Below are positions 46,410 to 55,214 of a stretch of DNA of 64,000 bases, piece by piece (within the stretch, counting starts at the first letter, position 1; every line of letters starts with the position of its first letter). Source of the stretch: Alphaproteobacteria bacterium (lineage in GTDB: Bacteria > Pseudomonadota > Alphaproteobacteria > JAUHZC01); NCBI GenBank assembly GCA_023898725.1, contig CP060236.1, positions 493,501 to 557,500 on the forward strand, in the 5' to 3' direction. Made by a program: the position numbers and the translations under genes. Under the pieces are notes generated by a model that searched no databases, was not told where the DNA came from, and worked only from the letters and a program-made list of their open reading frames with translations.

Positions 46410-47282
46410 TTAGACAGCACCTTTTACCTGTGACATCCGACTAAGAACCCATGTACTTGCGATAATGATGGTGGTGCCGCCAATGACCCACAAATCTATG
46501 GTTTCATTGAAAAAGATGACAGCAAGGGGAACCGCAAAAATAATACGAAGGTACTCAAAAGGGGACACATACGACGCCTCAGCATACTTCACGGCGGTTG
46601 CGTACAAGTATTGTGCTGTTAAACCACACAATGACATAACGGCAATTTTGTGCACTTCTCCGGTGGCAATGGGTTGCCAATCGTAGATCACCAGAATGCT
46701 TGCAAAAACAAATGTGCCTAAGTGCGCATAGAATAAAATGGTGGATGTTTTGTCATGGCTTGATAAGTAGCGCACAAGAATAAGAGACAAACCGGCAGTT
46801 ATGTTAGCAAGAATGGCCATAATCACATATTTATTAACCGCAATAATGCCTGGTCGCACGATGACCAGAACACCCACATATCCAATCAAAATAATGACCC
46901 ATCGTTGGGGTGACACTTTTTCGCCAAGAATAAAAATAGAAAGCAAGGCCATAATGAGCGGTGATGTAAATCCAATACTTGTGGCAAACGTCAAGGGAAG
47001 AAATCGATACGACTTGTATGTGAACCAGATCGCCGCCGTTAAAAAAAATGCCCGAACGAAATGCTGCCAAGGGTGTTGTGTTTTAAAAACAACTGGTCCC
47101 TTGTTAATGATTACTGGCAGAAAGAGCAATAACCCAAAAAAACTGCGCCAAAAAACAATCACCGTATTATCTAAGTCACAATCAATGAATTTAGTAATTG
47201 TCACGTTTATTGTATAAATTAAAGACCATAAAATCGAAAATAAAGTAGCAATAAACTTTGGAGAAATTATCTGGTTCTTCAT
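46410..47282 (-). CDS. EamA-family (DMT) metabolite transporter
   Basis: Inner-membrane transporter of 290 residues with ten hydrophobic segments in two EamA repeats, including RAFFLTAAIWFTYKSYRFLP and SVIFL-like ILGEKVSPQRWVIILIGYVGV. The substrate cannot be read. In obligate intracellular alphaproteobacteria some members take up S-adenosylmethionine, so metabolite scavenging is one option, while others export amino acids. It is transcribed alone, divergent from dnaB. Confidence 0.82.
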   Translation of the reverse strand: MKNQIISPKFIATLFSILWSLIYTINVTITKFIDCDLDNTVIVFWRSFFGLLLFLPVIINKGPVVFKTQHPWQHFVRAFFLTAAIWFTYKSYRFLPLTFATSIGFTSPLIMALLSIFILGEKVSPQRWVIILIGYVGVLVIVRPGIIAVNKYVIMAILANITAGLSLILVRYLSSHDKTSTILFYAHLGTFVFASILVIYDWQPIATGEVHKIAVMSLCGLTAQYLYATAVKYAEASYVSPFEYLRIIFAVPLAVIFFNETIDLWVIGGTTIIIASTWVLSRMSQVKGAV

Positions 47283-47292
47283 GATTTTATCA

Positions 47293-47320
47293 TTGACCTT
47301 TGGTAGTGTATGCGAATAAT
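47293..47320 (+). promoter_or_regulatory. Predicted sigma-70 promoter for dnaB
   Basis: TTGACC (47293-47298) and AATAAT (47315-47320) with 16 bases between, each five of six to consensus, 53 bases before the dnaB ATG in the 91-bp divergent gap. Confidence 0.5.
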
Positions 47321-47373
47321 AACAACATAATGTGGCAATATTTTGAACCTATCATGTTCTTGGGGACTCTTCT

Positions 47374-48846
47374 ATGTCTGAAGTAGAAAAGGTAAACAAT
47401 TTTTTGACGGCGGGAGTGAATGCGAAAACCATTCCACATAATCTGGAGGCGGAACAGGCTCTCTTAAGCGCGCTCTTGCGTAATAATACTATTTATGAAC
47501 GTGTTGGGGATATTCTCCAGCCCGAGTCGTTTAGTGAGAGCTTTCACGGTGAGATGTATCGGGCGATTAGACATCTCATTGAGAAAGGCCATGTGGCTGA
47601 CCCGATTACGTTGAATAAATATTTGGCGGAGAATTTAACCGAAGAAGATGCTGAGGGAAGTGTGCGCCGCTTTCTCATTAATTTGGTTGAAAATGTTGTT
47701 TCTATTGTGAATGCGGAAGAGTATGCGCGTGTCATCCGTGATAGCTATTTGCGTCGTCAGTTGATTGATGTTGGGGAAACAATGGTTAACAAGGCGCGAA
47801 GTTTCACCATTGAAGAGGGGGCGGTTCAGTTAATTGAGCAAACAGAACATAAGCTCTTTGAGCTTGCAACATCAGGAGATTCTGAGCGCTCGGCCGTGAC
47901 GTTTCATGCAGCGTTAATTGAGGCTATTAACACCGCTGAAATAGCCTACAAGCGGGATGGTTCCGTGGTGGGGGTTACGACAGGCTTGCGTGATATTGAT
48001 CAGATGCTGGGAGGATTACATCCTTCTGATTTGATTATTTTGGCTGGTCGCCCGTCCATGGGGAAAACAGCCTTGGCCACGAATTTTGCCTTCAATGCTG
48101 CCCGCAGTGCTTTGCGTGCGCATGCTGATCAATCCGCTGGGGTGGCCTTTTTCTCATTGGAAATGTCTGCCGAACAATTAGCAACACGACTATTGGGGCA
48201 AGAAGCAAAAATTTCATCGGATAAAATTCGCAGAGGAGCCTTGCGTAACGAGGATTTCCCCAACTTTGTGCGTGTAAGTAGAGAGCTTGCAGGCCTACCA
48301 TTGTTCATTGATGACACTCCCGCTTTGAGTATATCTGCCCTGCGTACGCGGGCGCGCCGCCTCAAGCGCAAACATAATATCGGAATGGTTGTTGTTGATT
48401 ATTTACAGCTGTTGCATGGTGGGGGATCAAAATCCGATAATCGTGTGCAGGAACTTTCTGAGATTACCAGAGGCCTTAAGGCAATTGCAAAAGAACTCAA
48501 CGTTCCTGTGTTGGCATTATCGCAACTTTCTCGCGCCGTTGAGCAACGCGATGATAAGCGTCCCCAGCTTTCTGATTTGCGAGAATCTGGATCGATTGAA
48601 CAAGATGCTGACGTTGTTATGTTTGTGTATCGTGAGGAATATTATGAGTCACGTAAAGAACCACCAGAAGGTACGGAAAAACACAGAGAGTGGCAAGCGC
48701 GGATGGAAGCAGTCTTTAAGAAAGCGGAAGTCATTGTTGCAAAACAACGTCACGGACCCATTGGTATTGTTAAGGTGCACTTTGAGGGGTCTCTCACTAA
48801 GTTTAGTGATTTGGCCGATAGTGACAAATTACCAAGTCCGTATTAG
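47374..48846 (+). CDS. dnaB: Replicative DNA helicase DnaB
   Basis: Hexameric fork helicase, 490 residues. An N-terminal domain (about 18-125) begins PHNLEAEQALLSALL. The RecA-like C-terminal domain has Walker A GRPSMGKTAL (near 220), EMSAEQLATRLL, VVVDYLQLL (Walker B) and SDLRESGSIEQDADVV, with the QRHGPIG end motif. No intein interrupts it. It stands alone; a weak terminator follows. Confidence 0.97.
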   Translation: MSEVEKVNNFLTAGVNAKTIPHNLEAEQALLSALLRNNTIYERVGDILQPESFSESFHGEMYRAIRHLIEKGHVADPITLNKYLAENLTEEDAEGSVRRFLINLVENVVSIVNAEEYARVIRDSYLRRQLIDVGETMVNKARSFTIEEGAVQLIEQTEHKLFELATSGDSERSAVTFHAALIEAINTAEIAYKRDGSVVGVTTGLRDIDQMLGGLHPSDLIILAGRPSMGKTALATNFAFNAARSALRAHADQSAGVAFFSLEMSAEQLATRLLGQEAKISSDKIRRGALRNEDFPNFVRVSRELAGLPLFIDDTPALSISALRTRARRLKRKHNIGMVVVDYLQLLHGGGSKSDNRVQELSEITRGLKAIAKELNVPVLALSQLSRAVEQRDDKRPQLSDLRESGSIEQDADVVMFVYREEYYESRKEPPEGTEKHREWQARMEAVFKKAEVIVAKQRHGPIGIVKVHFEGSLTKFSDLADSDKLPSPY

Positions 48847-48874
48847 GGTGATGGTGTGAGATCCGTGCGAACAT

Positions 48875-48899
48875 GCCCTCGGCAGAGGCCGTCTTTTTT
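48875..48899 (+). terminator. Weak possible terminator after dnaB
   Basis: A short stem CCTC (48877-48880)/GAGG (48885-48888) with alternative CGGC/GCCG pairing is followed after five bases by a six-T run (48894-48899). The stem is short, so confidence is low. The convergent SIMPL gene ends at 49021. Confidence 0.4.
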
Positions 48900-49020
48900 C
48901 AAAAGTCAACGCCCTAGATTAAGGTAACACCCAACCATTTGGATTGGCTGGCTACGACAGTCGTCCATAGGTGAGTGAGATCAATAAATGAAAAGAAAAA
49001 CGGCGTTTCTTGAAATTATC

Positions 49021-49761
49021 CTACTCACCAATATCAAAAGTAATGGCGGCAATTGCTTTAACTGTTTTGCGTCGTGATGATGTATCAAAGTATCCATTGT
49101 CAGAGCTCTCTGTGGAATATTCAGGGGTAATTTGAAACACACCCTGCCGAGCCTTCAAAATACCTTTGATTTTGCTGTGTGATGCATTAGCTAGCGTTTG
49201 CGCCCTTTCGTAAGCGTTGCGGGTCGCAAGGCTTAATAGTTCACTTTTTGCGGCATTAAGTGTGTTTGCGAAATACTCGATTGTAAGGGTGCGCAGGTTG
49301 ATGTTTTTTCCAACGAGGTCGTCAATACTTTTTGAGGCTTTTTCAATTTTATCAATCTCTGTTGAGGTGACTGTGAACTCCTTGCGTGCCTCATATTTTT
49401 CCACTGCAGTTTGGCGGGTTTCTTTATCCATGTCCTTGATGGTGATATATTTTTTTTCAGATGAGGTATAGAGAGGGCTTTCCCAAGTTGCATTGCTGAG
49501 AATTCCTTGATCGTTGAGGTGTTGGCGTATGGCATCAGCATATTCTTGAAGCTGATGGTGAGCCTGTGCAAGGGTTTTGCCCTGACCAACAGCCCGAAAC
49601 TTCCACTTGATTACATCAGAATCAATCGTTTTTTCAGCGTAACCCTTTACATCAATTCCGCTCCTGGTGCGGCTAAATGCTTCCCGCATTCCTGCGCTGA
49701 TAAGGAACGCCGATAGGACCACGGCACCGGAAATAATAAGTGAATTAAGTTGTTTGTGCAT
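49021..49761 (-). CDS. SIMPL-domain (DUF541) periplasmic protein
   Basis: Protein of 246 residues with an N-terminal signal or anchor (about 7-24) and a SIMPL/DUF541 domain: IDVKGYAEKTIDSDVIKWKF, the AHHQLQEYADAIRQHL helix, a Val/Thr-rich beta region and RNAYERAQTLANAS. Bacterial members (BP26, YggE) form large oligomers in the periplasm and are linked to oxidative stress or immunogenicity; none has a proven enzymatic activity. AGGGGA lies eight bases before the ATG. Confidence 0.87.
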   Translation of the reverse strand: MHKQLNSLIISGAVVLSAFLISAGMREAFSRTRSGIDVKGYAEKTIDSDVIKWKFRAVGQGKTLAQAHHQLQEYADAIRQHLNDQGILSNATWESPLYTSSEKKYITIKDMDKETRQTAVEKYEARKEFTVTSTEIDKIEKASKSIDDLVGKNINLRTLTIEYFANTLNAAKSELLSLATRNAYERAQTLANASHSKIKGILKARQGVFQITPEYSTESSDNGYFDTSSRRKTVKAIAAITFDIGE

Positions 49762-49822
49762 TGAAATTATCCCCTGCAGTCAAGAAAATATTTTTTCGTC
49801 ACCATATTCGTTCATCAAGGAT

Positions 49823-50491
49823 TTAGCAATGACTCTTTTGAGCCGAGTTACATATGACAAGTGAGAGAATTTTTGCATTCTTTCGGGAAACAAGTGTGGG
49901 CATATCAAGGGTTTGAATAAATGGATCGCTCATGACGCAGAGTTTCCACCTGTTTGCCACGTGACAAGGATAAATAAGCACAGGCGTTGCGAGTGGTAAG
50001 TAAAACTTTGGCAATCCAAGATATTTCTGCAGTGCATCAAAAACACCCCCGTGTGAAACAATCAAGGTTGCTTTGTCGTGATCATCTAAGAGTATATTTT
50101 GCAGTGTGCGCATCACCCGTTTTTGAAAATCTGGAAAAGTCTCAGCATCAGAAGGGGGGTTTGTAAGCCATACATTATAAGATTTTTGTTCGTCCTTAAT
50201 GCACCCTTGGAATTCCCCAAGATGAGCTTCGCGAAGCCCATCTTCTACCCGCGTGTGTGCGCGCAAGTGTGCATTGACAATCATGGCGGTTTTCGTGCAA
50301 CGACCAAGAGGACTGTGCACAACGCAGTCAATAGGTATGTCCTTGAGTAAACGCGCCGCCTTATAAGCTTGGGCTATCCCGGCAAAACTTAGGGGGATAT
50401 CCTCCTGTCCAATGAGGCGATTTTCTGCATTCCATGGTGTTTCCCCATGCCTAAGAAAAAGAAAGGGTTTTTTAAGTAATTCAGGTCTCAA
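49823..50491 (-). CDS. Histidine phosphatase-family protein
   Basis: Phosphoglycerate-mutase-like phosphatase of 222 residues. The start is TTG at 50491 with AGGGAG eight bases upstream. The catalytic motif is FLRHGETPWNAENRLIGQ, with a second His in LIVSHGGVFDAL. Conserved Arg and Glu appear in HSPLGRCTKTA and EAHLGEFQG. Possible roles include sugar-phosphate, cobalamin-type or PGAM-like chemistry; the substrate is unknown. The C-terminal ~35 residues are extra. Confidence 0.85.
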   Translation of the reverse strand: MRPELLKKPFLFLRHGETPWNAENRLIGQEDIPLSFAGIAQAYKAARLLKDIPIDCVVHSPLGRCTKTAMIVNAHLRAHTRVEDGLREAHLGEFQGCIKDEQKSYNVWLTNPPSDAETFPDFQKRVMRTLQNILLDDHDKATLIVSHGGVFDALQKYLGLPKFYLPLATPVLIYPCHVANRWKLCVMSDPFIQTLDMPTLVSRKNAKILSLVICNSAQKSHC

Positions 50492-50697
50492 AATGCAATC
50501 TCCCTAGAAACATAGTGACCGCCTAAAAGTAAAATATACCCTATTTTTATTTATAAAGATATTTATATTTAGCTCGAGCTAAAGGTGTTGTGGATATAAA
50601 AGATTTCTTAGACTTGGTCCCTCTGATGTTTCGGCCTAACGAATGATCCAACATGAAACAGCTTTTCTTGTAAAACCCCGTTTTTGCATGGATCTCC

Positions 50698-51261
50698 TTA
50701 AGAGATTACCCGTATTTTGGCAAGAATAGGAAAATCGTTCCAAATGTCTTCCTCTGTGACGCCACAACAAATATTATGAATAATCAACGGGTGTCTTCCA
50801 TCAGGAGCAAATCTGTCACTCACAATACCGATATGCAGTTGGCCTCTGGGGAGTTTCCAGATAATAAAATCACCAGGCTTTGTGGGCTCTGTGTTTTTCA
50901 TCGCCCATCCCTTAATGCGAAAATACGTAAGCATGTTAGGTACACGCCGATGATCTATATTACTATCAGGCATGGGTGAATTCCAATAGTTGGTGTATTT
51001 TTTGGGGTTTTTGAGAATACTTTCTTTGATTTCTTTTTGAAGGTCAATGCCTATGCTCCGTAACGCGCGTACAACGACATCACTACACACACCTCTGTCC
51101 TTGCTTACATCACCACCTGGATAGGGAAGTCTTTTGTAGCTTGGATCATACTGTGTCGTAACCTGGATTTGCTTGCGTCCGGCGTTAACGATATCTTGAG
51201 GTGTGGGGCACCCAGCACACAGTTCAAAGAAAAAAAGCAAAAAAGAAACGAATATTGTCAT
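50698..51261 (-). CDS. Exported DUF1287 (NlpC/P60-fold-like) protein
   Basis: Protein of 187 residues. A hydrophobic leader (1-18) ends LCAGC, close to a lipobox but with Cys at -3. The DUF1287 domain has VTTQYDPSYKRLPYPGGDV, DRGVCSDVVVRAL with candidate nucleophile Cys59, PNIDHRRVPN-like SNIDHRRVPN, and QLHIGIVSD with a candidate His. The family is thought to be a cysteine-peptidase-like fold acting on peptidoglycan; this is not proven. The ATG at 51261 was chosen for the signal peptide; the longer open frame is AT-rich. Confidence 0.8.
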   Translation of the reverse strand: MTIFVSFLLFFFELCAGCPTPQDIVNAGRKQIQVTTQYDPSYKRLPYPGGDVSKDRGVCSDVVVRALRSIGIDLQKEIKESILKNPKKYTNYWNSPMPDSNIDHRRVPNMLTYFRIKGWAMKNTEPTKPGDFIIWKLPRGQLHIGIVSDRFAPDGRHPLIIHNICCGVTEEDIWNDFPILAKIRVIS

Positions 51262-51589
51262 AAGAATGTGTAAAATTATGTAATATTTTATACTATATAA
51301 TATTTTAATAAAAAAGTAAACACACAATAAAAAGTGTTTTTTATGTATTTCTTAAACTGTAGTTTTTGTGTGCACTTACAACCAAGTTTTTTCTCATTCA
51401 AAAAATACCCACTTTGGGGGGAATATATATTACTTACTAGTGATATCTGTGGATACGGAATCACCACCCAAACATATTCCTATATAATTCGTTTGCTTTG
51501 TTTGTGGGTTACAGATTTTTCAATATAAAGTCCCTCCTGTGGGATCTTTTTTTAATGTACAGTGATGGGAGTTTTGCTAATGTTTGCCC
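51262..51589. other. AT-rich divergent intergenic region before uvrC
   Basis: About 330 very AT-rich bases. A 4-bp stem TCCC (51531-51534)/GGGA (51541-51544) followed by eight T (51546-51553) looks like a short terminator on the + strand, though no + strand gene ends upstream. It may end a leader or a small transcript. A 64-codon open frame at 51334-51528 has no gene-like features. Confidence 0.4.
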
Positions 51590-53431
51590 ATGAATCAAAT
51601 ATCTCCGCAGGTAATCCAAGGACGCACTATTATTGGTGAATATGTGCGCCGTCTTCCTAAGGGCCCCGGTGTATACCGGATGCTAGGGGTGGATGGCGCT
51701 GTATTATACGTGGGTAAGGCCAGTAATCTCAAGAATCGTGTGACGAACTATACGCAAGTAAACCGCCTTCCTTTGCGCCTGCAACGGATGGTTTCCCAAA
51801 CAGTATCGATGGATTTTATTCTTACGAGTAGTGAGCTTGAGGCTTTGTTGTTGGAGTCAAACCTCATAAAAAAATGGAAACCACCATTCAATATTTTGCT
51901 TAAGGATGATAAATCCTATTCATACATTACACTCACAGACCACCCATTCCCACAGGTAATGAAACATCGTGGTGTTCGGAAAAAAGGACAAAGTTATTAT
52001 GGTCCTTTTGTTTCTGCCTACGCAATTGACCAGACGCTCAGCCTGCTTCAGCGGGTTTTTCATTTGAGAAATTGCACGAACGCCTACTTTTCCAATCGGA
52101 CACGTCCTTGTTTGCAGTTTCACATTAAGCAGTGCAGTGCACCGTGTGTTGGGCTTATCGATGAAAAAAGCTATGCAGAACAAGTGAAGCGTGCAGAGAA
52201 ACTCTTGTGTGGGGATCGCTCACAGGTCCACACGCTTCTTTCTGAGGAGATGCAAGCCGCCAGTGAGAGTCAAGCGTATGAACGGGCAGCGCGTGTACGT
52301 GATCAGCTCAAGGCCTTGTCTCATGTTCAAGCAAAACAAATGATACATGTTCCTAATATCATAAATGTGGATATCATAGCCTTGGAAGTTGCTGGGGGCC
52401 ATGCAAGTGTTCAAATTTTTGTGTACCGCAATGGGAGTCACTATGGCAACATTGCACATGTCGTTCCGCTGCCCGAGGATATCCCTGCAGAGACTTTCTT
52501 GTGCGCATTTATCCTCCAGCACTACCAAGATCATGAGCCCCCAGAAATGATTTTTCTTTCGCAAGAGGTAAATGAAGAAAATTTGCTACGCCAAGCGTTG
52601 CATGCGTTGCGCAAAGGCACGGTGAAGCTTGAAATTCCTAAACGTGGAAACAAAGTTAAGCTTGTGGCAATGGCCTGCCACAATGCCAAAGATGCGTTGG
52701 AGCGCTATCTTGCTAAAAAAGCAACCACCAGAGATCTTTTGGGTAAAATACAGCAGCTTCTGAGTCTTGATTCCCCTCCCTTGCGTATTGAGATTTATGA
52801 TAACAGCCATTTGGGGGGAACGCATGCGGGAGGAGTGATGGTTGTGGCAACGCCGGATGGCTTTGATAAAAAAAGCTATCGCCGTTTTACGATGAAGAAC
52901 GCGGACTTAATACCAGGAGATGATTATGCCATGATGCGAGAAGTCATGCAGCGCCGCTTTACGGGGAGCACTCACGAAAAGGGAGCCTCTTTGCCAGATT
53001 TACTCCTGATTGATGGCGGCAAAGGGCAGGTCAGTGCTGTAATGGGGGTCTTACAGGATGTAGGCCTTGGCCACATGAAGGTATTGGGCGTTGCTAAGGG
53101 GCCGGATCGTAACGCAGGACGGGAGACTTTTGTAAAACCCGATAAAACAACTTTTCAGTTGCCAGAAAATGACCCTGTGTTGTTTTATATTCAGCGATTG
53201 CGTGATGAAGCCCACCGTTTTGCCCTTGCTGGAAATCGCCAAAAACGCCAGAAGGATGTGCGTCAATCTATTTTGGATACCCTCCCGGGTGTTGGTCCGA
53301 TACGTAAAAAAGCCTTGCTTCATTTTTTTGGGTCTCCCCGCGCCATTAAGCAAGCAGGTGTTGATGATTTAGCCCGTGTTCCGGGTATCAGTCGTGCGTT
53401 GGCTCAAGATATTTACGATTCCTTGCGGTAA
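51590..53431 (+). CDS. uvrC: UvrABC system protein C
   Basis: Dual-incision endonuclease of nucleotide excision repair, 613 residues. The N-terminal GIY-YIG nuclease has GPGVYRM...VLYVGKASNLKNRV, then a Cys-bearing CLQFHIKQCSAPC region, a UVR domain (about 200-235), the RNase H-like nuclease with RIEIYDNSHLGGTHAGGVMV and DGGKGQVSA, and C-terminal helix-hairpin-helix motifs (LPGVGPIRKKALL, VPGISRALAQ). An in-frame TTG two codons earlier sits at better distance from GGGAG, so the start is uncertain by two residues. Confidence 0.96.
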   Translation: MNQISPQVIQGRTIIGEYVRRLPKGPGVYRMLGVDGAVLYVGKASNLKNRVTNYTQVNRLPLRLQRMVSQTVSMDFILTSSELEALLLESNLIKKWKPPFNILLKDDKSYSYITLTDHPFPQVMKHRGVRKKGQSYYGPFVSAYAIDQTLSLLQRVFHLRNCTNAYFSNRTRPCLQFHIKQCSAPCVGLIDEKSYAEQVKRAEKLLCGDRSQVHTLLSEEMQAASESQAYERAARVRDQLKALSHVQAKQMIHVPNIINVDIIALEVAGGHASVQIFVYRNGSHYGNIAHVVPLPEDIPAETFLCAFILQHYQDHEPPEMIFLSQEVNEENLLRQALHALRKGTVKLEIPKRGNKVKLVAMACHNAKDALERYLAKKATTRDLLGKIQQLLSLDSPPLRIEIYDNSHLGGTHAGGVMVVATPDGFDKKSYRRFTMKNADLIPGDDYAMMREVMQRRFTGSTHEKGASLPDLLLIDGGKGQVSAVMGVLQDVGLGHMKVLGVAKGPDRNAGRETFVKPDKTTFQLPENDPVLFYIQRLRDEAHRFALAGNRQKRQKDVRQSILDTLPGVGPIRKKALLHFFGSPRAIKQAGVDDLARVPGISRALAQDIYDSLR

Positions 53432-53583
53432 AACTTTCATTTGTGATGTCAACAAACGTGTGTAGAAAGTACCGTAATAATCCGGGGATATCTTTTTGGA
53501 GCGTATGCCTACACTGTTGACAAAGCCCTGTGCTTGGCGGTGGGGCTATGTGTTTATAAGGAAAACTAAGGGAATCTTTGCTT

Positions 53584-54309
53584 ATGAAAACTCTTCTGCG
53601 TCATTGCGCACTCTTTTTCTCTGTTGTAACAATTGCTGTGGCCTCCTCTTCATCTCAATCTGTTGGTCGAGAATCATTCCCGCAAGTATCAAGAAGCTTT
53701 TTAGGGGAATCAGGTCTGTATTTCCTTGACCGCAGAGATTTTTTACCGACGAACTCAGGTGGTGATCATCTCACTCCTTTGATTGAACAGACACCCTGGG
53801 TTTGTTATGAGAGCGAGTCTTCCAGTGATGGATTTTGTAGGTTTTATAGTGGCGATGAGAGGGCAGACTCTCAGACTCCTGATAATCCTTTACCGGACGT
53901 TGTTCCCTGGAATCTGCCCTGTATGATGGTGGACGAATCCATCGTTCAGTCACCAGTAGTCTGTTTGGGCGCATCATCTACGACTTGGCGTGCTACAGAT
54001 CCAGAAAAGGATAGACGGTGTCCCCGATCCTCCCATGAAAGAGAGGACGCTGATACACCCCCACTAGAGATTCTGCGTCCGGATTGGTCCTGTGTGTTGC
54101 GGAGGGACAGCCCTTCTTCTGATTGGGGTCAAGTGGCCCCTGGCCGGGTATCACGATGCGGCACCCCAGAGTTATTACAAAGGCTCTCTAGTGATTTTAG
54201 GCCTCTTGAACTCTTAGGCACGCAGGGTCCAACCACTTCTCCTGTGCCACACTCTGATGGCGAAAGGCTTGATGCGTTCTATGGGTGTGTGGGGCGTGGG
54301 CAAGAATAG
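53584..54309 (+). CDS. Secreted Trp/Cys-patterned protein of unknown function
   Basis: Function not recognised. The ATG at 53584 gives 241 residues with a signal peptide (about 1-20, LFFSVVTIAVASS). The mature part is Ser/Pro/Asp-rich and low in hydrophobics. It shows three loosely repeated units each opening with Pro-Trp and Cys: PWVC, PWNLPC and PDWSC, each followed by a second Cys. PPLEILRP and RPLELLG look like a related spacer. No known fold is seen. AAGGGA lies upstream. It is probably a lineage-specific exported or surface protein. Confidence 0.6.
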   Translation: MKTLLRHCALFFSVVTIAVASSSSQSVGRESFPQVSRSFLGESGLYFLDRRDFLPTNSGGDHLTPLIEQTPWVCYESESSSDGFCRFYSGDERADSQTPDNPLPDVVPWNLPCMMVDESIVQSPVVCLGASSTTWRATDPEKDRRCPRSSHEREDADTPPLEILRPDWSCVLRRDSPSSDWGQVAPGRVSRCGTPELLQRLSSDFRPLELLGTQGPTTSPVPHSDGERLDAFYGCVGRGQE

Positions 54310-54370
54310 ATGATGGAGATCTGATATGTGCAACTCTAACCTTTCAATAGTAAGAAAATAGATAGGTTAG

Positions 54371-54454
54371 CCCTGAAATTATTAGAAAAACGCCTATTCA
54401 CTCTTGCGATAAGGAATTTGTGCGCTTACAAATAATATAATTCAGGGGTTTTTT
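54371..54454 (+). promoter_or_regulatory. Long-range hairpin ending at a T-run before pgsA
   Basis: CCCTGAA-ATTATT (54371-54383) can pair with AATAAT (54431-54436) and TTCAGGG (54441-54447), with a four-base bulge, followed by GTTTTTT to 54454. The right arm contains the AGGGG that serves pgsA as ribosome site. It may be a terminator for the upstream gene, a translation-blocking leader, or chance. Confidence 0.3.
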
Positions 54455-54456
54455 GT

Positions 54457-55011
54457 GTGAAACTAAACTTTCCAAATCTTCTAACGTTGCTGCGTATTGC
54501 TGTGATCCCTCTTGTGCTTGGTTTATTATGGCTTAATACACCCTCAATGAATTTTGGGGCTATGGTGTTTTTTGCGATTGCTTGTATCACGGACTTTTTT
54601 GATGGATATTTTGCCCGGCGCTGGGATCAGGTTTCTGCTTTTGGTCGTACGCTTGACCCTATTGCAGACAAGCTGTTGGTTTCCTTGTGTTTATTCGTAC
54701 TTGTTTCGATGGATCGGATCGAGGGGGTCCATGTCTTGCCAGCGCTTATAATTTTGTGTCGAGAAATTTTAGTATCTGGGCTACGGGAATATCTTGCAAG
54801 CGTTCAAATTCTTCTTCCGGTTTCACGTGGCGCCAAGTGGAAAACAGCGTTACAGATGGTAGCAGTCGGGGCATTGGTATTGGGATCAGGAGGAGGAGAT
54901 GTTTTCCCCACCCATGCTGTGGGAGTTTTCCTTCTTTGGCTTTCTGCTGGTCTCACCATTATTACGGCTTATGCCTATATGAAGGTTGGTTTTAAGCATA
55001 TGGATGTTTGA
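54457..55011 (+). CDS. pgsA: CDP-diacylglycerol--glycerol-3-phosphate 3-phosphatidyltransferase
   Basis: Makes phosphatidylglycerophosphate, the precursor of phosphatidylglycerol. The protein has 184 residues, several membrane helices, and starts at GTG 54457 with AGGGG upstream. The CDP-alcohol phosphotransferase signature is complete: D-FF-DG-YF-AR-(8)-G-(3)-D-(3)-D within DFFDGYFARRWDQVSAFGRT. Cardiolipin synthases of the same fold are the main alternative, but length and sequence favour PgsA. In many proteobacteria uvrC lies next to pgsA, as here apart from the inserted orphan gene. Confidence 0.92.
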   Translation: MKLNFPNLLTLLRIAVIPLVLGLLWLNTPSMNFGAMVFFAIACITDFFDGYFARRWDQVSAFGRTLDPIADKLLVSLCLFVLVSMDRIEGVHVLPALIILCREILVSGLREYLASVQILLPVSRGAKWKTALQMVAVGALVLGSGGGDVFPTHAVGVFLLWLSAGLTIITAYAYMKVGFKHMDV

Positions 55012-55016
55012 TGATG

Positions 55017-55110
55017 GTTCCAAAGACCCCACTATCAATCCTCAACATAACCCCGTGATGGGTCTTGCGTTTTGGAATCTTCCTTGCGGAAAGTGGAAGG
55101 GATTTTCCAC
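55017..55110 (+). other. Three consecutive hairpins between pgsA and tatA
   Basis: Hairpin 1 pairs TTCCAA+AGACCC (55018-55029) with GGGTCT (55060-55065) and TTGGAA (55072-55077), with a six-base bulge. Hairpin 2 is TTCC-TTGC-GGAA (55080-55091). Hairpin 3 is GTGGAA (55093-55098)/TTCCAC (55105-55110). No T-run follows. This may be an unassigned structured RNA, a 3' processing element or a leader. No known RNA family was recognised. Confidence 0.35.
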
Positions 55111-55214
55111 GGATTCTGACGACCATCGCGGTTCACAGTGACAAATTAAAAAAGCGCTTGTTGTGTGTTCAGCAAAGGCTTATACTTTTTAACAGTATTA
55201 TCTATTGATCCCAC

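Noticed and set aside
51334..51528. 64-codon AT-rich frame before uvrC
   Set aside because: Composition is what AT-rich DNA gives by chance (Phe/Tyr/Ile-rich); no start signal.
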